From NCBI GenBank assembly GCA_023014335.1, contig JAECYW010000007.1, positions 2,418,001 through 2,482,000 of the forward strand: a stretch of DNA of 64,000 nt. Direction: 5' to 3'. The DNA comes from Galerina marginata (lineage: Eukaryota > Basidiomycota > Agaricomycetes > Agaricales > Galerinaceae). Position numbers and translations under genes: made by a program. The notes below the pieces were generated by a model. It was not told where the DNA came from and did no database searches. It was given only the letters and a program-made list of their open reading frames with translations. Shown here one piece after another: positions 35,959 through 47,900 of this stretch; position 1 is the first letter of the stretch, and every line of letters begins with the position of its first letter.

Positions 35959-38900
35959 TCAAGACTCCACGTCATAACCTCCAGGGAAGTCATGCAGAGA
36001 GAGTACTTCGTTGATTGGATCGTGGACAATATAACGTCGAACATTTCCAGCCAATAAGGAGAGCTCAAAAACTCGTGTCGCTTCGGCGTGATTGTGGTGA
36101 CGGAGAACGCGATTGTGAGAGCCGCCCATAGGGCCTAGCGCTTGGACTCTTGAACGAACCTTGTCACAAGTTGCAGCTCGTCAAACAAGTGAATCTTGCT
36201 AACTTGACCAGGAAGCACTTTATAAATATGCCCACAGTTGACACAGGTCAATTGACCACTAGGCTACTTAAGTACAGGAATTGTGCCTACAGCATATAGC
36301 CATACTAAAAGTCTGCATAGGTCAACTGACCAAGGAAAAGTAACTAGCTGGTCAATTGACCAGAAGTGCAGAAAACAAAGGAAACCAAAAAGAACAGAAC
36401 AAACAGAACAAGGGTAAAATGACCCCCTGGTCAATTGACCAAGGAGTAAGGAAAAATAAGGAAAAGCATAGGCAAAATGACCCCCTGGTCAATTGACCAG
36501 AGGCAGAGAAATGGGGGAGAATGGAGCAAAATGACCCCCTGGTCAATTGACCAGAGGCAGAGAAAAATGGAGGAGAATGAGGCAGAGATAACCCCCTGGT
36601 CAATTGACCAGGAGGGAAAGTGAGAGAGAATGAGCAAAGTAGCCTCCTGGTCAATTGACCAGGAGGGAAAGTGAGAGAGAATGAGGCAGAGATAACCCCC
36701 TGGTCAATTGACCAGGGGGCAAGGAAAATGAGAGAGAATGGCCCCCTGGTCAATTGACCAGAGGCAAAGAAAAATGAGAGAGAAGGAAGCAGTGGCAAAG
36801 TGACCATCTGGTCAATTGACCAAGGAGTAAGGAAAATGAGGGAAAGCATAGGTAAAATGACCCCCTGGTCAATTGACCAGAGGCAGAGAAAAATGGAGGA
36901 GAATGAGGCAGAGATAACCCCCTGGTCAATTGACCAGGAGGGAAAGTAAGAGAGAATGAGCAAAGTAGCCTCCTGGTCAATTGACCAGGGGGCAAGGAAA
37001 GTGAGGGAAAGCATAGGTAAAATGACCCCCTGGTCAATTGACCAGAGGCAGAGAAAAATGGAGGAGAATGAGGCAGAGATAACCCCCTGGTCAATTGACC
37101 AGGAGAGAAAGTGAGAGAGAATGAGGCAGAGATAACCCCCTGGTCAATTGACCAGGAGGGAAAGTGAGAGAGAATGAGCAACATAGCCTCCTGGTCAATT
37201 GACCAGGGGGCAAGGAAAGTGAGAGAGAGAGAATAAAGTAAAGCAAAGGTAAACTCACCATCTGGTCAATTGACCAGATGGTAAGGAAAAGTGAAAGTGA
37301 ATGAAGCAGAGATAACCCCCTGGTCAATTGACCAGGAGGCAGGGAAAGTGAGAGAGAGAGAATAAAGTAGAGTAAAGGTAAACTCACCATCTGGTCAATT
37401 GACCAGATGGTAAGGAAAAGTGAAAGTGAATGAAGCAGAGATAACCCCCTGGTCAATTGACCAGGGGTAAGGAAAATGAAAGAGAAATATGATGAGATAA
37501 CCAGAGGTAAGGAAAATGAGAGGGAATGAGGCAGAGGTAAGCTGACCCCTGGTCAATTGACCAGAGGCAAAAAAAGAACAGGAAATAAGAGAGGCCAAGA
37601 GACCACATAGTCAGTTACCAAAAAAATATTAAAATTGCAGATAAAATGTAGCAGAAGACAAGAGTATCAATGGAAAATAAGGGATCAAGGGCAAAAATGT
37701 AGACAGGGAGAAGGTGTAGACAGGGAGAAAATAAAGGAGGGATAGGCAATGTAGACAGGGAGAAACTAAAGGAGGGATGATAGGTAATATAAATAGGGAG
37801 AAAACGTAGACAGAGAAAATAAAGGAGGGATAGGTAATGCATTAAACAAATGTATCAAGGTATTGAACTAGAATTGATATCCACAGCAAGAAAGGAAAAA
37901 TTGAAAGCATGCATAAGGAGGAACACACAAGAACCACAAAATAAAATGAGTTATAGTGCATTGAAGGCGACAGTGAATAAAGTTGATGAAGGGTGAGGGT
38001 GATGACGGGCAAGGGGGAGGGTGATGATGGGCAAGGGCGATGATGAGCGACGTGGATAGCGAGCGCGGGCAATAGCAGAGCGCAGGCGACGGCGAGCGCA
38101 GGTGGTGACGAGCGCGGGGGATTACGAGCGCAGGCGACGGCGAGCGCAGGTGGTGACGAGCGCGGGGGATTACGAGCGCAGGCGGTGACGAGCACAGGTG
38201 GTGACGAGCGCGGGGGATGACGAGCGTGGGCGATGGCGGGCGAGGGCGATGGCGAGCATGGGCAATGACGGGCGAGGGCGATGATGGGCATAAACAGTGG
38301 CAGGCATAGGCGATAGCGAGCATAGGCGAGGGCAATGAGGGAGGCGAAGGAGCAATAACGAGCAGGGGTAAGGGCAGCAACGGCGAGGAAAGTGAGAGGA
38401 GCAGTAACATAGAGACAGCGGCGGCAGGTGGTGCCTCTGAAAATATTGTGTTAGAACATGGCCAAGATAGCTAAAGAAAAACATACCTATTTTGCCAAGT
38501 GAGATGCATCGAGCTGCTTGAAGACCCAACAGACGTCGTCGACGGCAGAAGTCCACGACGACGACGCCTTCCTCCTGTCCCCAAGGCCGTATCCCCAGAA
38601 GAAGAGAGCCGCAACGACACTTGCCAGCCCGTTGGCGCCAGGTTTGTCGAGAGCCCCCCAATCCCCAGTGATATCCCTCGAGGTCGTTCCGGCTTTGATC
38701 CGCCGCCAGCCAGGTTGCAAAGCTATCCACCACTTCCAGAAGTCGGTCTGGAACTCCTTGGTGTCGAACTGGGGGCGGTAGCCTGGACTGCGTGCACGTT
38801 GAATCCAATCCGAAACCGAAGCGGGGCGGTGGGTAGCCCCGAGCCTCGACGTGCCGTTGAACCCATGCGCCTCCTCGAACCTGAGCCAGGCAGCCAACAT

Positions 38901-41900
38901 CCCCTCCCACCCTTGACCCCAGTCCCCGGCCTTAGCCAACTCAAACGTCAATTTGATCGCAGCGTGGGCGTCGTCTGGCAGCTTCGGCATGGATTGCGCC
39001 GTTGGCGGTGCGCTGGCTGATGAAGCCGAAGGTGCGGGTGTAGAAACGCTCGCACTCTTGGTGGAGCGGGACGCAGCGCTGGTCCCTTTTCTGTTCGAGG
39101 AAGTCGCCTGCGCCGGCGGAGGGGGCGGTGCGCCTGCTGATGAGACCGAAGGGGCGGGCGTGGCTAAGCTCGCACTCCTAGACGTGGAGCGAGATGTAGT
39201 GCCGGTCTTCTTTCTTTTCGAGGAAGTGGCTTGCGGCGGCGGCGATGGAGGTGTTGCTGCGGATTCGCTTGGTGAAGGCTTCCCATCGTGACCCCTGCGA
39301 CGCTTTGCGCTTTGAGCAGTCGCTGCATCATCGGCCTTCCTCTTGTCGCCATGGCCCCCACCCCCCTCGTTTGACTCCTTACGGCGCTTGGCGCTCTCGC
39401 CAACCAACCCCTCACCACCCTTCCTCTTCGAGACACGCCGCCCATCCCCCTGGCCCAATTCGGCATCGTCGGTGGTAGGCTGGGAGGCTGCTGCATTCGA
39501 CGTAGCAGCCGTTTGCGCACTTGAGGGATCGGCGCTGGCTTCCGTGGACGCAGAGGTGGGTTTACGGGCTAAGGCACGAGAAGGAGCACCGACAACTTCT
39601 TTGGGCTCACCCCCGGCTGCATCGGACCCATGGGTTACGCGCGATGAGTCCTCTTTCGAAAGGTTAGACAGAGGGAGGGGGGATGAAATGGGAGGCGACA
39701 AATGGGGTGCAGTGGTCCAGGTTGGAGATGGAGGGGCAGGACGTGGAGGCGGGACGCCTCCAGTGGGAGAAGAAGGGGAGGAGCCGTCTGCGGGCAGGCC
39801 AGACGAACGGAGCGAGTCGCTGCAGCTCTTCGACGAGGAGCCATGGGAGGCTGCTGGAGCTGCGTGACGCCGAGAGCTGCCCAGCTGGCTTTCTAGGGCC
39901 TCGTCATCGCTATCGATGGCGTCTGCGCCTCCTTCCTCCTCCGCCTGGCTTTCTTCGTCGAACGGCTTCTGCTTCTGCTTCTGCTTCTGCTTCTGCTTCT
40001 GCTTTGTTAACCCACTCTGCGCTACACCCTTCTGCCTGTTGCCCTGCTTCTGCTTGCCACTCTGCTTCTCCGTATGGCGATTCGACGACTTCTTCGGCGC
40101 ATCCGCTTTCGAGGCTGACTCTTGAGGGGGTTCGAGGGGTACAACACGGCGCGAGCCGTCGTGCTCGCCCCATAACGCGTCGTCGTCGCTGCTTTCGCTG
40201 CCGTTGGCGGTACCATCCTCATCCCCCTCTGTCTGGCTTTCCTCGTCGAATCGCAACTTCCCCTTCCCCATCTTCTGCCTCCTCGGCGCTGTGCCTTTCC
40301 TCGAACTACCCTGTGCCTCCTTGACGGGCTTCTTCGACGTAGCCTTCGGTGCACTCTTCGCTGGTGGGTCTTTCGATGCCGTAGATGGCTCCGGGGACGG
40401 GGAAAAGTTTTCGCCAGATGCCGCACAGTAGGTCACCTCATTGGGGTCCATAATAGAGAGCAACGGCACTGAGTCAACGGATAGAGCAGCCGCTCTTCCG
40501 TCCTCACGAGCTAGTAGACAGGTTTAAGTAATGAAAACAAATAAATGATAACTAAAGACTTACTAAAACATTTGCGAAGGAAGTCCGAGAAGACTGGGAC
40601 GACCTTTGAATGAAATCCTTGCTGTTCGGCCTCTCCAAAGTTCATCTTGACAGGGCCTTTTGTGACACCAGAGTGAAGGCTAGAGGAATGTTAGAGAGAA
40701 GGAACGGCGAGTGCGGGGCGAGACGTACGCGATGATGTTCATCCTCCCTTTGGCCGCCGGCTCCGGTCCACCCATTAAGAGCGTGGCAGGCATTCCAGTG
40801 AACTCGACGACGAGATCAAGGATAGGTTGCATGAACGCCGCAATTCCGTCAATACAGCTAATAAGACGGTCAGTCAAGAAGACAAATAACGAAAATAAAT
40901 ATAGAAAACTCACACTTGGCGGCATTCGGGGTCAGTCGACGCAGGCCGAGTGAGATTAATGGACCATTCCTTGAGCATAGCATTGTGGGCTCGCTCTGCC
41001 ATCTTCTCGTACTGCTTCCTAATGGCTTCGGGCTGTTTGGCGAATAGGTCCTGCTTGACTTTGGTTTCGGCGCCGATATCATGCTGAGCTTGACCCCTGG
41101 CGGCTAAAGCATACCCATTCTTGACGGCACCCTTGTTTTCCCGCCCCCAGAGGTTGTAAGCGATGGGTTTGCGAGGCTTCTTTGTCGACTTTCCAAGAAG
41201 GTGGCAGGTTAGAAAGAACATAGGGTCGGCTTCGTCGGTAGGTAGAGTTGTCACTGCTGAGGAGTTTTCCCTTCCATGGCGGTAGGAAAGCCATCGCTCG
41301 ATTTGCTGGACAGGGAGGAGAAGAGAGGTAAGTGACATGTCATTGGTGTTGAGAAAGCAGAACCCGTGGGCCCGTGACGTTGAAAGTGACAGCATCACCG
41401 CCACAAATGATGGCAAACCCATATATAGGTAAAAGATAAACATAAACGAAATACTCACCGCACTACGATAGGAAATGTCTGCCTGCCTCTTGTCGAAGGC
41501 CTCCACGGCTGCTTTGAACTGCTCTTGCGACATGTGAGCCGGATCGGGATGCTCGGGCTCGGGATCAGGCAACGCGTCGTCCACGGCAGCAAGGTGAGCC
41601 TCAGTTGGATCTGTGTTATGGTCAAGCTCGGGAGGGAATCTCTTGAAATACCGCCTAACGATATCCTTGACAGCTTCGTTCTTGGTACCGTTGGCCACGG
41701 CGGAGGAATACAGCTTCTGTTCCCCGACGAGGAACTCCAGTCTAAGTCCAGCAAACGCAGCGCGAGTCATGGTGAGTTGGGTTCGTAGTGGATAAAAGAG
41801 ACGAGGCCGATCAGCAAACAAAAAACGACAGGCAATTCGTTTTGGCTAAGAAAGCGGTGGGGGAGAAGCTAGAATTAAACGTACGCCTCCCATTATATAG

Positions 41901-44900
41901 GAGCTCTTGTGAGGCGTTGTTTATTACGGTATTCTCAACAGGTCCAGCAAGTTCGCAAAATCACGCGTGTGTCCCAACCCCAAATCAAGACGCACCAACG
42001 CGGCAATCAATAACAGACCCCATCTGGAATTACGTATACGGTGGGAATGGATCGACATAGGCCGACGTTGAAAAATCAAACGCATGCTTCAAGCATGCCC
42101 TTGAGGTCTGTTCTATCAGCCAGAAAAAGGAGAGCAAACATTAAGATAGGTGCGCCGGCCATACCTCCCTAGTATTAAGTACCGAATTTAACTCAGTCAA
42201 TTTCCATTCGTCATGCATGCCAGGTTCGCTCGCGAAATCTCATGCTTGCCAAAATTGGCAAAGTCAGTGAGTTCTCCGTTTTTTTCGCAGCCCTTCGGAA
42301 CAAGGCGAAATTTCATTGATCAAGGCCGCTGCACTTTGCAGGGTAGACAAGACGAGTACAGGGTGTGATTTTCCGACCGTCTGGCAAGAATACACCTTAT
42401 ATTTGGCGTCGCTTTATTTCCCCTCCTTTGGTTCGAGATGAGGCAAGCCCCCCAACTTCAGCCCCTTAGTGAATCTGCCTCTTCGCCGTCGAGCGTTTCA
42501 ATGGCTTCTCCTCAGACTCCATCGCGCCGCGACTGTTCCGAAGCAGGTGTGTTAATTATTCCTCCTAATCATTGGCTCAGAGGCTGACATGTTTATCTGT
42601 AGCCTCGCCTCCGTCGACTCCGTCGACTCCGTCGTCGACGGCTATCTCGAGTGCTGCATCCTCCCCTCGCAGCCCATCTCCTACTTCCAGGATTCGGACT
42701 GAGGTTGTAACGAGCTCTACTCGTACTCGGAACACCCGCTATGGCGTCGAAGTGAGGACCAAAACCCGCACTGTTACTACGTTTACCAGCGGTCGTCAAG
42801 GCTCTCTGGCGCCTCCTCCGTCGCCTTCTCCTCTTCCTCGCAATCAAAATAGGGCGCCTATCAATTCTAACGCCCCCACCATCACTGTCTACCTTCCTCG
42901 CCCCCCAAGTTCTTTCGTTTACTTTCTTTCTCAAAAGTACTACGTCCTTACGGGAGGCGAGGATGCTGGGGTATTCAAAACTTGGTAAGTCATTCATTTT
43001 GCTAGCCTCCACTTTAAACCGCTCAACTATTCGTTTGCAGGAATGACATTAAGTTGCGAACCGAAGGCTCGAGCCTCCGTATCGTTGAGCTCAGGCATGA
43101 CTGGGAGGAAGCCATGACTGTGTACACCATCGCTTTCAACGAGGGGTCCATACTACTCGAGCCCAATCCAAACGGCCGGTTCAGCACCGCCAATACCGCT
43201 ATCCAGCGCCAGATCAATACTGGAAATCAGCCGGTTCCGGTTCTTAATGGAATTCCTGAACCTTGCAGCCTTCAATGCCCCTTCACTCTGGGGAAATACT
43301 ATGTGGTTTTCAAAGGCGAAGAGGTAGGAATTTGGGGCATATGGTGAGGTACATTTTTGACTATTCTAAACTTAAAGCTAAAGGTCGCAATGGTTAGGCA
43401 TCAAGCTGCGGCACGCACCGTCAAAGTTAACGGCTATTGCTCGAAGTACGACTCCTGGACGGCAGCCCTCAAAGCGTACACGGACGCGTTTAAAGCACGC
43501 ACGCTCCGCGTTATACCAAGGGTTGGCGGGCCGTTTGGTGTTCGCCATGAAGCCCCTGCTCAGAACTCTGATCCCTTTATGTAGCGCCGCATAGTTGCCC
43601 AGTAGATACCTCCGCAGACCGCCAGTTCCAATAATAGATTTGACCCGCAATGAGATGCCGTTTGCTCATCCTAGGGATGTACAGAAATGATTTAATGCTC
43701 TGGGTTTGATGCTATCTTGAAAACAAGTTTATTTTATTTAATAGGAGCAAAAAAGGCGAGGCACGGAGATAGACAAGCTAACCAAGCCGTTGGAAATTCT
43801 ATTACGCATTAAGATTTCAAATATCGTTTAAAATTTACATGTTTCAAGAGAGGCCAATGATCTAACGACACAAATGACTACGAACCGATCTGGGCCGATG
43901 AGTCCCTGCGTGCATAAGTTTCAGTCGACAATCACAGTGAGGCCGGAGCCACTGACCCGGTGCTGGCATTCTTAGTCACAAGCGCCAGCTGTCGCAGCCG
44001 TTTATTTTCCCGGTGCTTAGCCGCTGCTTCTCTGTGACGAAGCTTTCGGGCTGCCGACTCTGCGGGCGTTTCGCAGAGCAGCCGTTTTTTCTTAGCCCTA
44101 ATCAAGGTACGTGGGTCAGTGGGATAAATAATAACTGTGAGGCAACGTACTGTGCAGCTCGCTCACGAGCCTTAACCTGCAGCTTATCTTTGTGTCTAAA
44201 TTTTTAGTAGTTAGCATTAACAATAGATTAAAGGCAGACAAAGTACTTAGGCGTACCTCTCGTAGTATCGCCTGCATGCAAGCTTCCTTCGGTTGATTTC
44301 CTGACTGGCGGGCTCTGCGCTGGTGCCTTGCGTGACGTCAGCCCGAGTTTTTAAATTTACAGTGCCACCGATTTGAGGCCTTGGGGGATAGTGATAGACG
44401 AGCACAGCGGCGGTCATTGTTGGCGAAGTAAGGACACAAATCGTCTAAAGGCTTGAATAAAGAGAAAGTGTAAATATGTACATTCAAATGGGTGATTTTG
44501 CGACTGCCTAACTCGTCGCATTCGCTTTCTGGCGCAGGTGATTGGCATTGATTTAAACTTCTCATTAGCTATCACACTTCAGGTAGATAATGTGTCTGAG
44601 ATTTAGAAATTTAATGTATTTAGTTATTGTAAACGGTACTTCTGTGGGCTGTAAGGCTGCAGTACACGTATATTAACACTACAAAGTCATTAATACAAGT
44701 CGTAGTAAAAAAAAAAAGGGGGGTGGGGTTGAGCACACAGCCTGTCATAGCGTCCAGGCGTGGAGTTACATGAAGGACACAGGAAGAGACGGCGGCGGCT
44801 GAAGGGGTAGGGCCCAGGTCCATGAGGTAGGCGAAGCAGCCGAGGCGCTGTAGGTCGTCTAGAGTTAGAGGCGTCAGAAGCGAAGTTACTGGTGCCTAAA

Positions 44901-47900
44901 GGAATACCGAACTCACCTGGGAGTTTCCTCCTGCTTAGCCGCCTCCCACAACACCCTTCGCCAGTCTTGGGCACCCCTTGATCATTCGCTAAACGGACGG
45001 CTACCCAGTTCCAGGGGCTAAGGGAGTGCATACGGGTGTGTGCATTCGGCGCTGCTGGTATAGCGGGAGGTTGGTATGAGCCCCGTGGCCTAGAAATTTG
45101 CCAAATGGTCCGTGTCAGGCTGTTTTTCGGTGCAAGAATAAACGCTTACACTCGCGGGCCCTTCCATGTTCGTGTCTGCCAGCGAATCGAGCGGGGGCAG
45201 GCGGAAAACTCAACAGCACGCCTTTGTCGTTACATACCTGCTGTACTCAATGGCTGCGACCCCCGCTTCCGCAAACGACAGCTAACGGTTGAAGGTGTGA
45301 GCGGACTACCGAGAAGGGGCAGGAGAAAGAAAACGCACCGAAATCCAACGATCTGCAAGGCAAGGCGGCCACTGTTAGTCTCACAAGCGCAGTGCTGGCC
45401 AAAGAGGGGTAATAGAGGAAGCGTGCTTCATAGTGCACGACGCTGAAGGGACGACGCTGAAGGGAGGGGGAAGCAAAGGCAAACCTGTAGAGTAAAGGGG
45501 CAAGAAGGTGAAATGTACTGAAACCGAAGTTCCCGAAAAAGAAATCAGGTGCACTTTGTCTTCCAGTGGGCTTTATTGTATTGAGTATAGCCAAATTGTA
45601 TAGTTCGGCTGGTCTAACGGTTATTCTGTGTCAGCTGTTTTCGTCGTTGATCGAAGTCGTCGGTTCAATTCCGGCCTTGCACTTTTATTCTCTGACTTGT
45701 TCTTATTTCACCTCCACGCGTTCTAGCCTTTTTGATTCCCGCTGTATTTCCTTGTGTTTGTTTTCTATTTAAATCAACTTATTGCCATATAACACTGAAG
45801 AATTCGCCCCATGGGCTGCAAAAGCCTATGCTAAATTCATTTATTTACCTTGAAAATCTCGCAGGCCAAAAGTCATAAAAGAATAATGCTGGTAAATCAT
45901 ATTGCAATTCATACTGTCAGCTAGCTACGGCGATTTCTCAGGCGAGGGTACATGAATAGATAAGTTTCTGGCCGCTTCAAGCTCCTCAACAGTAGAAAAA
46001 AGAGACAGCCCGAACTCGAGTTGATTGGAGAGGTCGTCAAGCAGGGATGCGGTTCGCTCGGGCCCCAGGGTGCTGTGATGGGCCTTGACCGTCTTGAAGC
46101 CGTTTTCAAGCCAGCGAAAGAGGCCGCCGGCGCTATACTGGGTGAATGAGTAGCGCCGTTCGCCTGCTTGAATACGGGCGTTGGAGTGATGGATGGCGCT
46201 GGAAGGAATGAGAATCGTTGACCCCGGAGGAAACTCTATAACGAGTTTCAGGTCCCAAAGGACTAAGTGGCCTCCTTTCCTGTAGTCGTAGCTGCCGAGC
46301 GCCGTGATGGCACACCAGCCAAAAGCCAAGTTGTTATAATCCGCGTGCCTGAAGCAGACGGTTTGCGGGCCAAAATTTAGGGCGGCGGCGGCCCATGGAG
46401 TTTTTGGCCAGTTTTGTCGCAGCTCCTCCTTTTCGGGATCCGGATGCGTGTTATCGCGGCGTAGCTGCTGATCTTTTTCAATGAGCTTCGTGACGCAGTC
46501 GCTCTGGTACTGGTATAGGCGCGGGGCCCAGGAGGCAAAAGCACCTGCGGCGGGCGAGGGTCAGTTGTCAAATTGGCTGAATTTCGGGCTGAATTTACCG
46601 GCAGAGAACCCTGAGATTCGGTGGAAGGCGTCGTTTGCCACCAGCCCCTCGAGGATAGGCGCGTTTTTGGGCTCTTGACTCAGAGGCATTGGGTGAGTTT
46701 GCCCGCCGCCGTGAGAGATGCCGACGTTTATCGCGGAGAACTTTCCCCGGCGAGATTTCCGGTTCTTCTCACTAAACGTAAGGGCGTGCCGCGAGCTTTC
46801 GAGGAGGGCGGCGGCTCGCATCTGAAGCGAATCCCAACCAGCGTCGTTTTTTGGGACCCCCGCACAAACTGCATAGACGCGCCTGCAGTCGTCAACGATG
46901 GGAATTGGCGTTCTAAGTACAAATAAAGCTTCAGTCGCCATGCATTGAAAATCTGATTTAAAACTCACTGAGCATCCCACTTCTGCAGCCTAAACTTGAA
47001 CCTCGAGTTTGGCCCTACAAGTTGGTCAAGGGTGTGCGTTGTTGACGAGTTAGTCGTGCGAGGGCTCACGTAGCCAGTCGATGCAATGCCGAAGGAGCTC
47101 GCGGAGTAGGCCGGGGAAACCACATGGGAGCTTTTGAGCTGCTTTTTGGCGAGCTGTGGGTCCGGCGCGTAGCCTTCCTGCGCGTCTTTCTTCCTCTTCC
47201 GACTTTGGTGCGATGAGGCTTTCTGACGTGCCTTCCGCTTAGCCAGGCGGCTGGGTTTTGCACAGAAATCAGAGGCGGGGGTGTCTGCTGGCGGCCCTGT
47301 GGCGGCGGCAGGGTGCCCGAGGGGCAGGGAGGCGATGGGTATGGCAGGGGAGTTTTCTAAAGAGGCATTAAGTAGCCCAACCAACGGCGCGTCTTCGGAC
47401 CCCTCCGGGCTGGGGGAGGGCGAGAGGTCGGACAAGGGGGTTAGCGGGGAACACCCTTCATCCAGGGTGTCGCGGCTTGCACGGGATGCTCGATGAATCC
47501 CCTCGAGAACGTTCCTGGTGAAGTTGAAGGACGGATCGGCAGAGATTAGGGCCTGTAACGCGCGCCCTGCCGTGCGGTGTTAGCCTATGGATACGGGGCT
47601 GCGGCTGGGCGGATGGCATAGTAAATTCCCGGCTGGGTATTCGCGTTGCCTTCCCGCATGTTGGGGGGTGGGGGTGGGGGGGCGGCAGCAGACTCACCAG
47701 CATCAGAACCCATGTTACTTTGGATTTTGAAGGGGGCTTGGAGGGGTAGTGCGCGGTCGCGATTCAACTTCAAGTTTGACTTTTTTGTTGACAGTGATGC
47801 CAAACCGTGACGCTACACGTGATTTTTATCTTATCTCCCAATTTTGCTGACCATCTTCAACTTGATCTTGATCGACCTCTTCCCTCCCCGTATCTTATAG

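Noticed and set aside
36349..37565. CRISPR-like array (regular palindromic repeats with spacers)
   Set aside because: The genome is a spliced eukaryotic one, the spacers are themselves related and of variable length, there are no cas genes, and the array sits inside a transposon TIR.
36352..37598. Long minus-strand open frames repeating WSIDQ
   Set aside because: They are translations of the palindromic array. The palindrome reads the same on both strands and its repeats are free of stops in one frame; composition and periodicity follow the DNA repeat, not a protein family.
37842..38410. Minus-strand frames rich in Ala/Arg/Pro
   Set aside because: They arise from the GCGAGCGCGGG minisatellite and have no start, splice or domain support.
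39343..40431. Plus-strand frames opposite the HMG-like gene
   Set aside because: They mirror the low-complexity coding tail of the minus-strand gene, which has splice-consistent exons and a known agaricomycete-type product.
42593..43012. Minus-strand Arg-rich frame
   Set aside because: It is the shadow of the serine/proline-rich N-terminus of the RNase H1 N-like gene on the plus strand.
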